DNA of 64,000 nt from an uncultured Pelagibacteraceae bacterium (GCA_902629075.1 CACOPK010000003.1:1-64000); one strand, 5' to 3'. Counted from the stretch's first letter, positions 47,063 through 56,569 are shown. Notes: generated from the sequence alone by a model not told the origin. Numbers and translations are program-made.

Positions 47063-49527
47063 TACTTTATATTAAGTTGTTCTAATTTCCTAAAAGGACT
47101 GTCTATTAAAGTCTTATCTTTTTTACTATTCATATTTTTTCTAGTAGGAACATATTTAAAAAATATGTCTTTATTTTTTTCATATACTCTATAATTCATT
47201 TTTTTTAATAATTTTAAGAAATTTTCTCTATTGCATCCCAATAAATTCATCATTTCAGGTAAAAGTTTTATTTCATTTGTATTATTTTTGTTAGAATTTA
47301 AAATCAATAAAAATAACCTTTCAAGAATATCTATTCTGACATAAAATTTTTCAAAGTTTTCAAAACCACACAAAAGCATAAAATCTTTAACCATTTTTTT
47401 ATTACTTTCTAAAAAGTTTAAACCAAATACAGGCGGGTCTAATTCATGAAATCTCTTATAAAAATTCTTCCAAAGTAATATTCTCAAAGATACTGAGCTT
47501 GGTTTAAATAGTTTATATAAAAAAACATGATAACGGCCAAATTTTACTCCAGCTGATCTCAATATTTTTCTCTCTTCTTGACCTAGCTTGTCTATAATTA
47601 TTTTTACTTTATCTCTTTTAACAACCCCATTGCTTTCATACAAAATATAAGCCAAAGCTCTTATTTGTGAATTATTTTCTCTTATATTTTTTAGTTTTAT
47701 AAGACTTTCCAATTCATTTTCTATTTTATCTTTAATCCATTTGTCTAAATATAGTTTTAATTTATTCCTATCTTTAATTTCGATCATATCATCGATTATT
47801 AATTCAATTTCTGGTGACAAATAATCTTTGCCTTTTTGTATTTGAGCAATTGGTGATTCGTTCCAATATATTTTAAAATCTTTTTTAATTTCTATTAATT
47901 TTGTATTTAAAATTTGATCTATCCTTTTTAAAATTTCTGGCATTACCGATTGTCTTGATGCTTTTTTTAAGGATTTTATATCAGCTTCAAGAGCGTCTAC
48001 TTTTAAATCTAATTCTAATTTTAATCCATTTAAATTTCCAATAAACTGATCGTTTATTTTAACTTTTTTTTCATCAATTATTTCTGTTTTAAAAGACATA
48101 TCTTGCTTAAGACCTTTAGCTAATATACTTGCTCTTTTATCTATAAAAGTTTTTGTCAATTCTTCGTGTAATCTATCTGAAAGTTTGTCTTCAATATATT
48201 TTGTTCTCTCAATCCAATAGTCGCTATTTTCAACCCAGTTAGATTTATTTGCAATATAAGACCACGTCCTGACATTTGCTATTCTGTTTGATATGGAGTC
48301 AACATTTCCTTGAATTTTATCAAGATTTTTCAATTGTTCCTTTATATATGTATTAGGTACTTTGTTTTTGTTTGATAAAAAATAAAAAACTTTTTTAACA
48401 ACTTCAAGATGTTTACCGTAACTTTTTTTGACGAAATCAGGTATTTGACAACATTCCCAAAGTAACTTTAAATTTTCTTCGCTATCTTTAATTTCCAATT
48501 CATTTTGATTATTAATTAAATATTTAAGTACTTTTTCATCTTCGCACTCATTGATTCTTCTCAACCAAATTTTATTTGGTTTTTCCTCTAATGAATCTAT
48601 CAAATTTTTATTACTTCTAAAGTTCAACTCAGAATTTCTCCAAAATATATTATTTATTACCTCAAATTTATGATTTTCTATTAATTCTATATCATCAGGA
48701 TTAATAATTTGAACTTCTCCCGTAATACCAAAATTACCATCGTTCATATATCTCCCTGCTCTTCCTGCGATTTGTCCAATTTCTGAAAGGGTTAATCTTC
48801 TGAGCTTTTTACCATCAAATTTTTTTAGATTTGAAAAATATACATTATCTAAATCCATATTTATTCCCATTCCTATAGCATCTGTTGCAACTAAATAATC
48901 TACGTCGCCAGATTGATAAAGTGATACCTGAGAATTTCTTGTTTTTGGACTTAGGGAACCCATAACTATTGCACATCCTCCTTTTTGTCTCCTTAATAAT
49001 TCAGCTATTGCGTAAACTTCTTCAGTTGAGAAAGCTATTATTGCAGTTTTTCTTTCTATCCTTGAAATTTTTTTATGTCCTGTGTATGTTAATTTTGAGA
49101 GTCTCTCTTTATTTATAAACGTAATTTCCTCATTTAGATTAGATAAAATATTTTTCATTGTATGTGATCCCATAAACATAGTTTGTTTATCTCCTCTTAA
49201 ATTAAGAAGTCTATCAGTAAATATATGTCCGCGTTCATGATCATTACACATTTGAATTTCATCAATTGCTACAAATTCTAAATTCTTATCGATAGGCATT
49301 GACTCAACAGTACATAAAAAATATTTAGCATTTGAAGGTATTATTTTTTCTTCCCCTGTAATTAAGGCCACCATTGATGGGTCGCATTTTTTTATAACTT
49401 TGTCATATACCTCTCTTGCCAAAAGCCTTAAAGGAAATCCAATCATTCCAGAATTAAATGAAAGCATTGTCTCTATAGCTAGAAAAGTTTTACCTGTATT
49501 TGTTGGTCCTAGTACTGCAGTTATCAT
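47062..49527 (-). CDS. SUV3/MgpS-like ATP-dependent RNA helicase
   Basis: An 821-residue DExH-type helicase. Motif I is GPTNTGKTFLAIE at the very N-terminus, motif II is VAIDEIQMCND, motif III is GSHTMKNIL and motif VI is IGQIAGRAGR. The SUV3 C-terminal region follows, and the last 500 residues are Lys-rich and helical. The mitochondrial homologue SUV3 works with PNPase in RNA decay; pnp at 18.9 kb is a plausible partner, by inference only. It is first in a tight helicase-terB-fdxA-carD unit. Confidence 0.92.
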   Translation of the reverse strand: MITAVLGPTNTGKTFLAIETMLSFNSGMIGFPLRLLAREVYDKVIKKCDPSMVALITGEEKIIPSNAKYFLCTVESMPIDKNLEFVAIDEIQMCNDHERGHIFTDRLLNLRGDKQTMFMGSHTMKNILSNLNEEITFINKERLSKLTYTGHKKISRIERKTAIIAFSTEEVYAIAELLRRQKGGCAIVMGSLSPKTRNSQVSLYQSGDVDYLVATDAIGMGINMDLDNVYFSNLKKFDGKKLRRLTLSEIGQIAGRAGRYMNDGNFGITGEVQIINPDDIELIENHKFEVINNIFWRNSELNFRSNKNLIDSLEEKPNKIWLRRINECEDEKVLKYLINNQNELEIKDSEENLKLLWECCQIPDFVKKSYGKHLEVVKKVFYFLSNKNKVPNTYIKEQLKNLDKIQGNVDSISNRIANVRTWSYIANKSNWVENSDYWIERTKYIEDKLSDRLHEELTKTFIDKRASILAKGLKQDMSFKTEIIDEKKVKINDQFIGNLNGLKLELDLKVDALEADIKSLKKASRQSVMPEILKRIDQILNTKLIEIKKDFKIYWNESPIAQIQKGKDYLSPEIELIIDDMIEIKDRNKLKLYLDKWIKDKIENELESLIKLKNIRENNSQIRALAYILYESNGVVKRDKVKIIIDKLGQEERKILRSAGVKFGRYHVFLYKLFKPSSVSLRILLWKNFYKRFHELDPPVFGLNFLESNKKMVKDFMLLCGFENFEKFYVRIDILERLFLLILNSNKNNTNEIKLLPEMMNLLGCNRENFLKLLKKMNYRVYEKNKDIFFKYVPTRKNMNSKKDKTLIDSPFRKLEQLNIK

Positions 49528-49549
49528 TTGTTATCCATTTCAACTTTAT

Positions 49550-49660
49550 GTGTCTATTAATTTTAAGCAACTATATCTAGTATCTCCAAAAGAACAAAGA
49601 TGGGATAAAAGGTGTCCGAATCATATTTGTAAATGTTCTCATTTAAATATCTTTTTTTAA
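49550..49660 (+). other. Cys/His-rich short frame, possible 36-residue peptide
   Basis: In the 171-bp gap between the helicase and thioesterase genes, a plus-strand frame with a possible GTG start encodes VSINFKQLYLVSPKEQ and then a dense Cys/His cluster (CPNHICKCSH). The same frame is open further upstream only as antisense to the helicase. No ribosome-binding site is evident. The Cys/His spacing looks like a metal site, but a chance origin cannot be excluded. Confidence 0.25.
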
Positions 49661-49698
49661 TTATAGCATTAAATTTTTTAAACCCAAATATGATTTAT

Positions 49699-50121
49699 TT
49701 ATCCCCCGTAACCACTGCCCTGAGTTTTAAAACTTAAAATTTTCCATATTCCAGAGGATGTGGCTATAATTTTATTTTTTGATTTGAGAGTACTACTTAA
49801 AAAAATCAAAGATTTTGTTTTTCTATTTATATTTACTGTCCCTATAATTTCATCTTTATATCTTGTTGGAGCAATAAATTTTATTTCCAAAGATATTGTA
49901 ACACATGACTTTCCATTTGATGATTCATGAGCCGCCGTTCCTGCCCCCGCATCTATTATTGAACAAATGTATCCGCCGTGAGTTATTTGTGACCTATTTA
50001 AATGTATTTTTTTAACTTTAGTTTTAAACTCGAATTTATTCTTATTAATTTTTTTAAATAGCAATCCACCATTATATTTCAGAAAACCAGGTTTAGTACT
50101 TATCTGTTTATATTTTTTCAT
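49699..50121 (-). CDS. PaaI-type hotdog acyl-CoA thioesterase
   Basis: The start is placed at ATG 50121 (MKKYKQISTKPGFLKYNGG). The longer frame to 50265 runs into the tRNA-Arg gene and its first residues are tRNA-derived. The 140-residue product has the hotdog active-site helix THGGYICSIIDAGAGTAAH with a conserved Gly-Gly and Asp, then VTISLEIKFIAPTR. Family members hydrolyse acyl- or aryl-CoA thioesters; the substrate is unknown. Confidence 0.85.
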   Translation of the reverse strand: MKKYKQISTKPGFLKYNGGLLFKKINKNKFEFKTKVKKIHLNRSQITHGGYICSIIDAGAGTAAHESSNGKSCVTISLEIKFIAPTRYKDEIIGTVNINRKTKSLIFLSSTLKSKNKIIATSSGIWKILSFKTQGSGYGG

Positions 50122-50216
50122 TAGAGAAATAATGTTAATAAAATTAGTAAAAAAATAATTATTATAAAGAAATAAATAACTGATTTTTGTAAAGATAATT
50201 TCATAGTTTTCTTTCT

Positions 50217-50293
50217 TGGTGCGTCTGCTAGGATTTGAACCCAGAACCTCCTGGTCCGTAGCCAAGCGCTCTATCCAGTTGAGCTACAGACGC
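50217..50293 (-). tRNA. tRNA-Arg (anticodon ACG)
   Basis: On the minus strand the acceptor GCGTCTG pairs perfectly with CAGACGC, followed by A73 and an encoded CCA. The anticodon stem-loop is CTTGG-CTACGGA-CCAGG, so the anticodon is ACG, read as ICG after deamination and decoding CGN codons. The D-arm and T-arm (GGTTCAAATCC) are regular. Confidence 0.97.
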
Positions 50294-50402
50294 ACACAAT
50301 TTTAAATAATAGTTTGTAAAGTAATTATTTTTCTTAATCAATTACTCTTATTTGATGATTTAAGGTAATTTTTTAACAATATATCTTGTATCCAATATTT
50401 CG

Positions 50403-50433
50403 CATCAAGATCATTTTTTGATCTTTTTGGATG
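50403..50433. repeat. Inverted repeat in the aceE upstream gap
   Basis: AAGATCA (50407-50413), loop TTTTT and TGATCTT (50419-50425) form a 7-bp stem, with flanking CATC and GATG able to extend it around a bulge. It lies between tRNA-Arg and aceE, oriented ambiguously; it could be an operator or a stray terminator. Confidence 0.4.
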
Positions 50434-50469
50434 GTGAGATATAAAATAGCACCATATTTTGTTTAAAAT

Positions 50470-50495
50470 ATATCTAATTTGCATATCTAATTTGC
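50470..50495. repeat. Tandem 13-bp repeat upstream of aceE
   Basis: ATATCTAATTTGC occurs twice without a gap (50470-50482 and 50483-50495) and the next bases, ATATA, begin a third unit. It lies about 110 bp before the aceE start and could be a pair of regulator sites for the pyruvate dehydrogenase operon. Confidence 0.5.
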
Positions 50496-50568
50496 ATATA
50501 AATTATTTAGATTGTTCAAAATTTGTAATAAATATGGCCAAAAAAATACTTATTTTTAAAAAAGAGCG

Positions 50569-50574
50569 TATAAT
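50569..50574 (+). promoter_or_regulatory. Putative -10 element of the aceE promoter
   Basis: A perfect TATAAT lies 17 bp before the aceE ATG (50592). The matching -35 region (near 50546, ATACTT) is poor, so activator help or a chance match are both possible. Confidence 0.35.
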
Positions 50575-50591
50575 AAGATAAAATTGATTCA

Positions 50592-53500
50592 ATGAGCAAA
50601 CAAATATTAGTTCCTGATATAGGAGATTTCGAAAATGTAGAGATAATTGAGATTTTAGTTAAACAGGGAGATCAAATAAAAAAAAATGATCCATTAGTTA
50701 CACTTGAGAGTGACAAATCAAGCGTTGAAGTCCCCTCAACCGAAGAAGGTGTAATTGAAAAAATAAATGTAAAAGTTGGTGATAAAGTTTCAAAAGGAGA
50801 CTTGATTTTGTCTCTTAATTCAAAAAACGTAGAGTCAAAATCTACAATACCCCCTGTCACAGAAAAAATTATTGAAGAGGCAGAACAAACTTTAAAAAAA
50901 GAAAATAAAATTGAAAAAAGTAATAATTTGCAACAATCAAAAATACAAAAAGAAGATAATAGGATTATTATAGATGATAATGGTGATATTGATCCATTAG
51001 AAACTAAAGAATGGATAGAATCTTTAAATGCAGTTGTCGAAAATATGGGAAATGAGAGAGCTCATTTTCTTTTAAGACAATTGATTGATGAGTCTTATCG
51101 AAAAGGATCAAGAATTCCATTCATTCAAAATACGCCTTACATAAACACTATTCCACCTAATGAAGAAGAAAAATCTTCAGGAGATCAAAATATCGAGAGA
51201 AAAATTAGATCTTTAATTAGATGGAATGCAGCAGCAATGGTGGTTAGGGCAAATAAAAAATTTCCTGAACTAGGTGGTCATATAGGTACATTTGCATCTG
51301 CAGCTACTTTGTACGATGTAGGAATGAATCATTTTTGGAGAGCAAAAAATCATCAATTTGGTGGAGATTTAATTTATTTTCAAGGTCATTCTGCTCCAGG
51401 TGTATATTCAAGAGCTTTCTTAGAAGGCAGACTTACAAAAGAGCAGTTAGATAATTTCAGACAAGAAGTAGGTCCTAATGGCTTATCTTCTTATCCTCAT
51501 CCATGGTTAATGCATAAATTCTGGCAGTTTCCAACTGTATCAATGGGACTTGGTCCAATGTTAGCAATATATCAGGCAAGGTTTATGAAATACTTGATTA
51601 ATAGAGGTTTAATAAAAGATGAAAATAGAAAAGTTTGGGCATTTCTTGGGGATGGAGAAATGGATGAGCCAGAGTCTTTAGGAGCTATTGCTTTAGCATC
51701 AAGAGAAAATTTAGATAATTTAATATTTGTTATTAATTGTAATTTGCAGCGATTAGATGGTCCTGTAAGAGGTAATGGAAAAATAATTCAAGAATTAGAG
51801 GGAAGTTTTAGAGGAGCGGGTTGGAACGTTATCAAAGTTATCTGGGGGTCTTATTGGGATACACTTTTAGCAAATGATAAATCAGGATTACTTATCAAAA
51901 GAATGAACGAAGCTGTTGATGGAGAATATCAAGCATTTAAAGCTAAAGGTGGAGCTTATGTTAGAGAAAAATTCTTTGGAAAATATCCAGAGCTTTTAAA
52001 ATTGGTTTCGTCATATAGTGACAAAGACATTTGGCGATTAAATAGAGGTGGTCATGATCCTCACAAAGTTTTCGCAGCATATCATAAAGCAATGGAAAAC
52101 GTAGGCAGTCCTACTGTAATTATAACTAAAACAATTAAAGGATATGGCATGGGAAAATCTGGTGAAAGTATTAATACCACTCACCAACAAAAAAAATTAG
52201 ATGTTGATGATTTGATGTATTACAGAGATAGATTCGATGTTCCATTAACTGATCAACAAGTTAAAAATATAGAATATTATAGACCTAACGAAAATTCTGA
52301 AGAAATTAAATATTTAAAAGAAAGAAGATTGAAATTAGGAGGATATCTTCCTGAACGGTCTACATTTGCAAAACCAATCAAAGCTCCACCCGAAGATATT
52401 TTTGACGTAATGATGAAATCAACTGGAGACAAGGAGATGTCAACTACAATGGCTTTAGTTAGAATGCTAACAAATCTTTTAAGAGATAAAAATGTTGCAT
52501 CCAGATTGGTTCCAATAATCCCTGATGAAGCTAGAACTTTTGGTATGGAAGGTTTTTTTCAAAAAATTGGAATATATGCTCATGAAGGCCAAAAATATGA
52601 GCCTGTAGATTCAGAACAATTAAGTTCATACAGGGAAGATAAAAAAGGACAGGTTTTAGAGGAAGGAATAACAGAAGCAGGGTCAATGTCTTCTTGGATA
52701 GCAGCAGGCACATCTTACACAAACCATGACATAGAAATGATACCTATTTATTTATTTTACTCAATGTTTGGATTTCAAAGAGTTGGAGATTTTGCTTGGG
52801 CTGCAGGAGATAGTCAAGCAAGAGGTTTTTTAATAGGGGCAACTTCAGGTAGAACAACTTTGGCTGGAGAAGGTTTGCAACATCAGGATGGACACAGTCA
52901 TCTTCTATCATCAACAATTCCTAACTGTGTATCTTATGACCCAACCTTTGCTTATGAGTTAGCAGTTATATTTAGAGACGGTCTCAAGAGAATGCATGAA
53001 AAAAAAGAAAATATTTTCTACTATATCACAACAATGAATGAAAACTATCCTCATCCAGAAATACCCAAAGATAGCGAAAAGGGAATACTGAAAGGTATGT
53101 ATAAAATTAAAGAATTTTCAAAATATAAAAAAACAAAGATTCAGTTACTTGGCTCAGGAACAATTTTAAGAGAAATGATAAATGCTGCTGAAATGTTACA
53201 AAAAGAATATCAAATAGATAGTGAGGTTTGGAGTGTAACAAGTTTTAGTGAGTTGAGAAAAAATGGAATGGAAGTAGAAAGATATAATTTATTACATCCA
53301 GATAAAAAAAAGAAAAAGTCTTATATTGAGGAGTGTTTAGGAAGTTCAGAGGGACCAATTTTAGCAGCTTCAGATTATATGAGATTAAATTCAGATCAAA
53401 TTAGATCTTATATTAATAAAAGTTTCTATTCCTTAGGTACAGATGGTTATGGAAGAAGCGATACAAGGAAAAATTTAAGAAAATTTTTTGAAGTAGATAA

Positions 53501-53627
53501 AAATTATATAACAACCTATTCTTTGAGTGTTTTAGCAAATGAACAATTATTATCTTCAAAACATGCTATTGATGCGATTAAAAAATATAAAATTGATACT
53601 GAAAAACCAATGCCTACAAAAGTTTGA
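50592..53627 (+). CDS. aceE: Pyruvate dehydrogenase E1 (AceE, homodimeric type) with fused N-terminal lipoyl domain
   Basis: A 1011-residue protein. Residues 1-80 are a complete biotinyl/lipoyl domain with the lipoylation Lys at residue 42 (ESDKSSVEVPS). After a charged linker (80-135) comes a full AceE-type E1: the thiamine-diphosphate segment FLGDGEMDEPES and NCNLQRLDGPVRGNG, then DEARTFGMEGFFQ, the central AGEGLQHQDGHSHLLSSTIPN and the end GTDGYGRSDTR-LR-FFEVD. It decarboxylates pyruvate and transfers acetyl to the E2 lipoyl group. The homodimeric AceE form and the extra lipoyl domain are both unusual for the class, where PdhA/PdhB is standard. The E2 gene overlaps the stop; no E3 gene lies near. 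Confidence 0.95.
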   Translation: MSKQILVPDIGDFENVEIIEILVKQGDQIKKNDPLVTLESDKSSVEVPSTEEGVIEKINVKVGDKVSKGDLILSLNSKNVESKSTIPPVTEKIIEEAEQTLKKENKIEKSNNLQQSKIQKEDNRIIIDDNGDIDPLETKEWIESLNAVVENMGNERAHFLLRQLIDESYRKGSRIPFIQNTPYINTIPPNEEEKSSGDQNIERKIRSLIRWNAAAMVVRANKKFPELGGHIGTFASAATLYDVGMNHFWRAKNHQFGGDLIYFQGHSAPGVYSRAFLEGRLTKEQLDNFRQEVGPNGLSSYPHPWLMHKFWQFPTVSMGLGPMLAIYQARFMKYLINRGLIKDENRKVWAFLGDGEMDEPESLGAIALASRENLDNLIFVINCNLQRLDGPVRGNGKIIQELEGSFRGAGWNVIKVIWGSYWDTLLANDKSGLLIKRMNEAVDGEYQAFKAKGGAYVREKFFGKYPELLKLVSSYSDKDIWRLNRGGHDPHKVFAAYHKAMENVGSPTVIITKTIKGYGMGKSGESINTTHQQKKLDVDDLMYYRDRFDVPLTDQQVKNIEYYRPNENSEEIKYLKERRLKLGGYLPERSTFAKPIKAPPEDIFDVMMKSTGDKEMSTTMALVRMLTNLLRDKNVASRLVPIIPDEARTFGMEGFFQKIGIYAHEGQKYEPVDSEQLSSYREDKKGQVLEEGITEAGSMSSWIAAGTSYTNHDIEMIPIYLFYSMFGFQRVGDFAWAAGDSQARGFLIGATSGRTTLAGEGLQHQDGHSHLLSSTIPNCVSYDPTFAYELAVIFRDGLKRMHEKKENIFYYITTMNENYPHPEIPKDSEKGILKGMYKIKEFSKYKKTKIQLLGSGTILREMINAAEMLQKEYQIDSEVWSVTSFSELRKNGMEVERYNLLHPDKKKKKSYIEECLGSSEGPILAASDYMRLNSDQIRSYINKSFYSLGTDGYGRSDTRKNLRKFFEVDKNYITTYSLSVLANEQLLSSKHAIDAIKKYKIDTEKPMPTKV

Positions 53628-54907
53628 TGTCTATAATTGATATAAAAGTACCAAACATAGGTGATTTCAAAGATGTAGAAATCATAGAAATACTAGTAAA
53701 AAATGGCCAAGAAATTAGCAAAGGTGATTCAATTATTACTCTTGAGAGCGATAAATCAAGTGTAGAAGTGCCATCAGATAATTCAGGTAAAATATCAAAT
53801 ATAAATGTAAAAGTAGGTGATAAGGTTTCTGAAGGAGATTTAATACTCAAGATAGAGTTGTCTAAAAAAGAAGATATAAAAATAGATAATCAAGAAATCA
53901 TTAATACTCGAGAATTTAATGAACCTAATGAAAAACCTTTAGAAAAAAAAGAAATCAAAACTAATATACATAACACTAACAAAACAGCTAAATTAACACA
54001 AGCCAGTCCGAAGGTGAGAAAGTTTGCAAGAGAACTTGGTGCTGATATAAATATAATATCTGGATCTGAAAAATATGGTAGAGTTTCAGAGGAGGATGTA
54101 AAAAGCTTTATCAAACAAGGCATCAATGAAAAACAACCATTAAAAAGTAATGAGGAAAATCAAAAACAAAAAATTAAAATTGAATATGATCACTCTGATT
54201 TTGGTGATATTGATGTAAAGGATATACCAAGAATAAAAAAATTAGCAGCACCACATCTTGTAAATTCTTTTAACACTATCCCACATGTCACTCATCATGA
54301 TGAAATTGACATTACTGAAATGGAAGAATTTAGAAAATCATTGACAGATCATTATACTGGTGAAAAATTAAAAATTACTCCATTAGCATTTATTATGAAA
54401 GCTTTAGTGGCAGCTCTAAAAGAATTTCCATCTTTTAATTCATCTATAGAAGACATGACTAGTGGAAAAATTATCTTTAAAAAATATTTTCATATAGGTA
54501 TAGCTGTGGATACTCCTAATGGCTTAATGGTTCCTAAAATCAGACAAGTCGATAAAAAAAACATTCAACATTTATCAGCAGAATTAAGAGAGGTCGCTCA
54601 AAAATGTAGAGATTTAAAAATTGATAAAAAGGAATTTTATGGAGGATCAATGACAATATCTAGTCTTGGAGGTATTGGAGGAAGTTTCTTTACACCTATT
54701 ATAAACTATCCCGAGGTGGCAATATTAGGAGTTAGCAAATCAAATGTAAAACAAATCTTATTAGGAGATCAATTTACAACAAGAACTATATTACCAATTT
54801 CTTTATCTTATGATCATAGAATAATTGATGGGGCAGAAGCTGCAAGATTTTGTAATGAGATTAGGGATAATTTGGGTAAAAATTTTGCTTTCAAATTAGC
54901 CATATAA
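53627..54907 (+). CDS. aceF: Dihydrolipoamide acetyltransferase (pyruvate dehydrogenase E2)
   Basis: The start is ATG 53627, which overlaps the aceE TGA stop by one base; a TTG one codon earlier is less likely. The 426-residue protein has one lipoyl domain (Lys at residue 43, SDKSSVEVPS), a peripheral-subunit-binding domain (ASPKVRKFARELGADI with GRVSEEDVKSF) and a catalytic core with SYDHRIIDGAEAARF. A single lipoyl domain, where E. coli has three, is balanced by the one on E1. The two lipoyl domains are closely alike, pointing to duplication within the operon. Confidence 0.95.
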   Translation: MSIIDIKVPNIGDFKDVEIIEILVKNGQEISKGDSIITLESDKSSVEVPSDNSGKISNINVKVGDKVSEGDLILKIELSKKEDIKIDNQEIINTREFNEPNEKPLEKKEIKTNIHNTNKTAKLTQASPKVRKFARELGADINIISGSEKYGRVSEEDVKSFIKQGINEKQPLKSNEENQKQKIKIEYDHSDFGDIDVKDIPRIKKLAAPHLVNSFNTIPHVTHHDEIDITEMEEFRKSLTDHYTGEKLKITPLAFIMKALVAALKEFPSFNSSIEDMTSGKIIFKKYFHIGIAVDTPNGLMVPKIRQVDKKNIQHLSAELREVAQKCRDLKIDKKEFYGGSMTISSLGGIGGSFFTPIINYPEVAILGVSKSNVKQILLGDQFTTRTILPISLSYDHRIIDGAEAARFCNEIRDNLGKNFAFKLAI

Positions 54908-54925
54908 TTATAAGTTCCGATCTAA

Positions 54926-55834
54926 ATGTCTAAATCAATTTCTATTTTAAGTGCACTAGGATGCACTTTTATATGGGGTACTACATTTATAGCTCAAGAT
55001 ACTGGAATGGAGTTTATTGGCCCATATTTATTTAACGGTGTAAGATTTTTTGTTGGATTTTTAGTTTTATTACCTTTTTTTTTATATTTTGAAAAAAAAA
55101 ATATAAACAAAGAGTTAGCAAAAAATAGTAATGAATTTTTTAAATATTCTTTATATATAGGGGTATTTTTATTCTTAGGATCTGCTTTACAGCAAATATC
55201 ACTTCAATTTACAGATGTTGCAAATGCAGCCTTTTTTACAATTTTTTATGTACCCATGGTTCCGATAATAGTTTTTTTTCTATTCAAAGAAAAAATTCAT
55301 TGGAGTAATTGGCCTTCAGTAATTTTGTGTCTTCTTGGCGGTTACTTGCTTACAAATTTTTACGATGCAACTATCAGAAAAGGTGATACACTTGTTGTAT
55401 TATGTGCTATATTTTGGGCTCTTCATATAATTTATGTAGGAAAAGTAATTAAAAATTTCAACTTACCAATATTAATAGGGCTGATTCAAACTTTAGTTGT
55501 TTCTATTCTTTCGATCATAGGTGCGATCGTTTTTGAGGAAATAAATATCGATGGAATATTTAAACAAACTTACCAAATACTTTATGCTGGGATACTGTCT
55601 GGAGGATTTGCTTTTGTCTTACAAATTTATGCGCAAAAAAATATTACTCCGACTCCAGCTGCAATAATATTTTCTTTAGAGGGTGTCATCGCAACTATTG
55701 CAGCTTGGTTTTTATTAAGTCAAATACTTAATTTAAATAATATTATTGGATGTGTATTTATAATTTTAGGAGTTCTTATATCTCAAATAGTACCAGAATT
55801 AAAAATAAATAAAGTAAAACAAAATCGAGGATAA
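54926..55834 (+). CDS. EamA/DMT-superfamily transporter
   Basis: A 302-residue membrane protein with about ten hydrophobic helices in two EamA halves. The first begins ALGCTFIWGTTFIAQDTGM and the second begins CAIFWALHIIYVGKV and contains TPTPAAIIFSLEGVIATIAAW, the typical conserved end. DMT exporters move amino acids, nucleotides or other metabolites; the substrate is not predictable. It follows aceF by 18 bp. Its last 36 bp overlap the convergent uppP 3' end. Confidence 0.88.
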   Translation: MSKSISILSALGCTFIWGTTFIAQDTGMEFIGPYLFNGVRFFVGFLVLLPFFLYFEKKNINKELAKNSNEFFKYSLYIGVFLFLGSALQQISLQFTDVANAAFFTIFYVPMVPIIVFFLFKEKIHWSNWPSVILCLLGGYLLTNFYDATIRKGDTLVVLCAIFWALHIIYVGKVIKNFNLPILIGLIQTLVVSILSIIGAIVFEEINIDGIFKQTYQILYAGILSGGFAFVLQIYAQKNITPTPAAIIFSLEGVIATIAAWFLLSQILNLNNIIGCVFIILGVLISQIVPELKINKVKQNRG

Positions 55835-56569
55835 CAAAACTCTATATATAACAAAAATATTCAGTGAAAAATTTTTTGTATAAATTAAAAAATATTTAAT
55901 AGTAAGATAAGAAAATATATAGGAAAAAATTATTCCTAATATTATATTTAAATTTATTATTTCCTCTTTTATAAATGAATCTTTTAAAGTTAGAACACTT
56001 GCTCCTAACAAAGCAGGAATTGATAAAATAAAAGATATTTTAGCAGCATCGTATCTATTAAAATTCAAAAACCTAGAGCCGGTTATTACAATTCCAGCTC
56101 TACTTGCTCCTGGTATTAAAGCAAAGATTTGAAATAATCCTATTGTAAATATATTTTTTAAATTTAAATTTTCTTCAAATGTCTTAGATGCACTAAATTT
56201 ATCAGAAAAATATAACAAAATTCCAAAAATTAACGTCGTCCATGCAATGGTTTCAATGTTACGTAAATTTGCATAAATATTATATTCATAAAAAAAATAA
56301 CCTATTATAATTAAAGGTAGCGAACCAATTAAAAGTAAATTTAATATTTTCGTATTGTTAGAAAAATTAATTAAGTCTCTAAAGAAATAGTGTATGATTG
56401 CTATTAGTGAACCTAAATGTAAACTAGCATCTATTAAAACTGAACTTTTGTAACCGTTAAAAATGTCTGAAAATAGAACTAAATGAGCTGATGAGCTGAC
56501 AGGAATAAATTCTGAGACTCCTTGAATGAGAGATAAAAATAGAGTTTGAAGATAAATCAATGACATCAA
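55799..56569 (-). CDS. uppP: Undecaprenyl-diphosphatase UppP (BacA)
   Basis: A 256-residue inner-membrane enzyme that recycles the cell-wall lipid carrier. The signatures LIQGVSEFIPVSSSAHL (with the catalytic Glu and Ser) and LIPGASRAGIVITGSRF are intact. About eight hydrophobic segments are present. It works upstream of MurJ (2.8 kb) in the peptidoglycan lipid cycle. The convergent overlap with the EamA gene is 36 bp. Confidence 0.95.
   Translation of the reverse strand: MMSLIYLQTLFLSLIQGVSEFIPVSSSAHLVLFSDIFNGYKSSVLIDASLHLGSLIAIIHYFFRDLINFSNNTKILNLLLIGSLPLIIIGYFFYEYNIYANLRNIETIAWTTLIFGILLYFSDKFSASKTFEENLNLKNIFTIGLFQIFALIPGASRAGIVITGSRFLNFNRYDAAKISFILSIPALLGASVLTLKDSFIKEEIINLNIILGIIFSYIFSYLTIKYFLIYTKNFSLNIFVIYRVLLSSILFYFIYF

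Noticed and set aside
50122..50265. Longer N-terminus of the PaaI-type thioesterase
   Set aside because: The first residues are a translation of the tRNA-Arg gene, a common artefact; homology starts at the Met at 50121.
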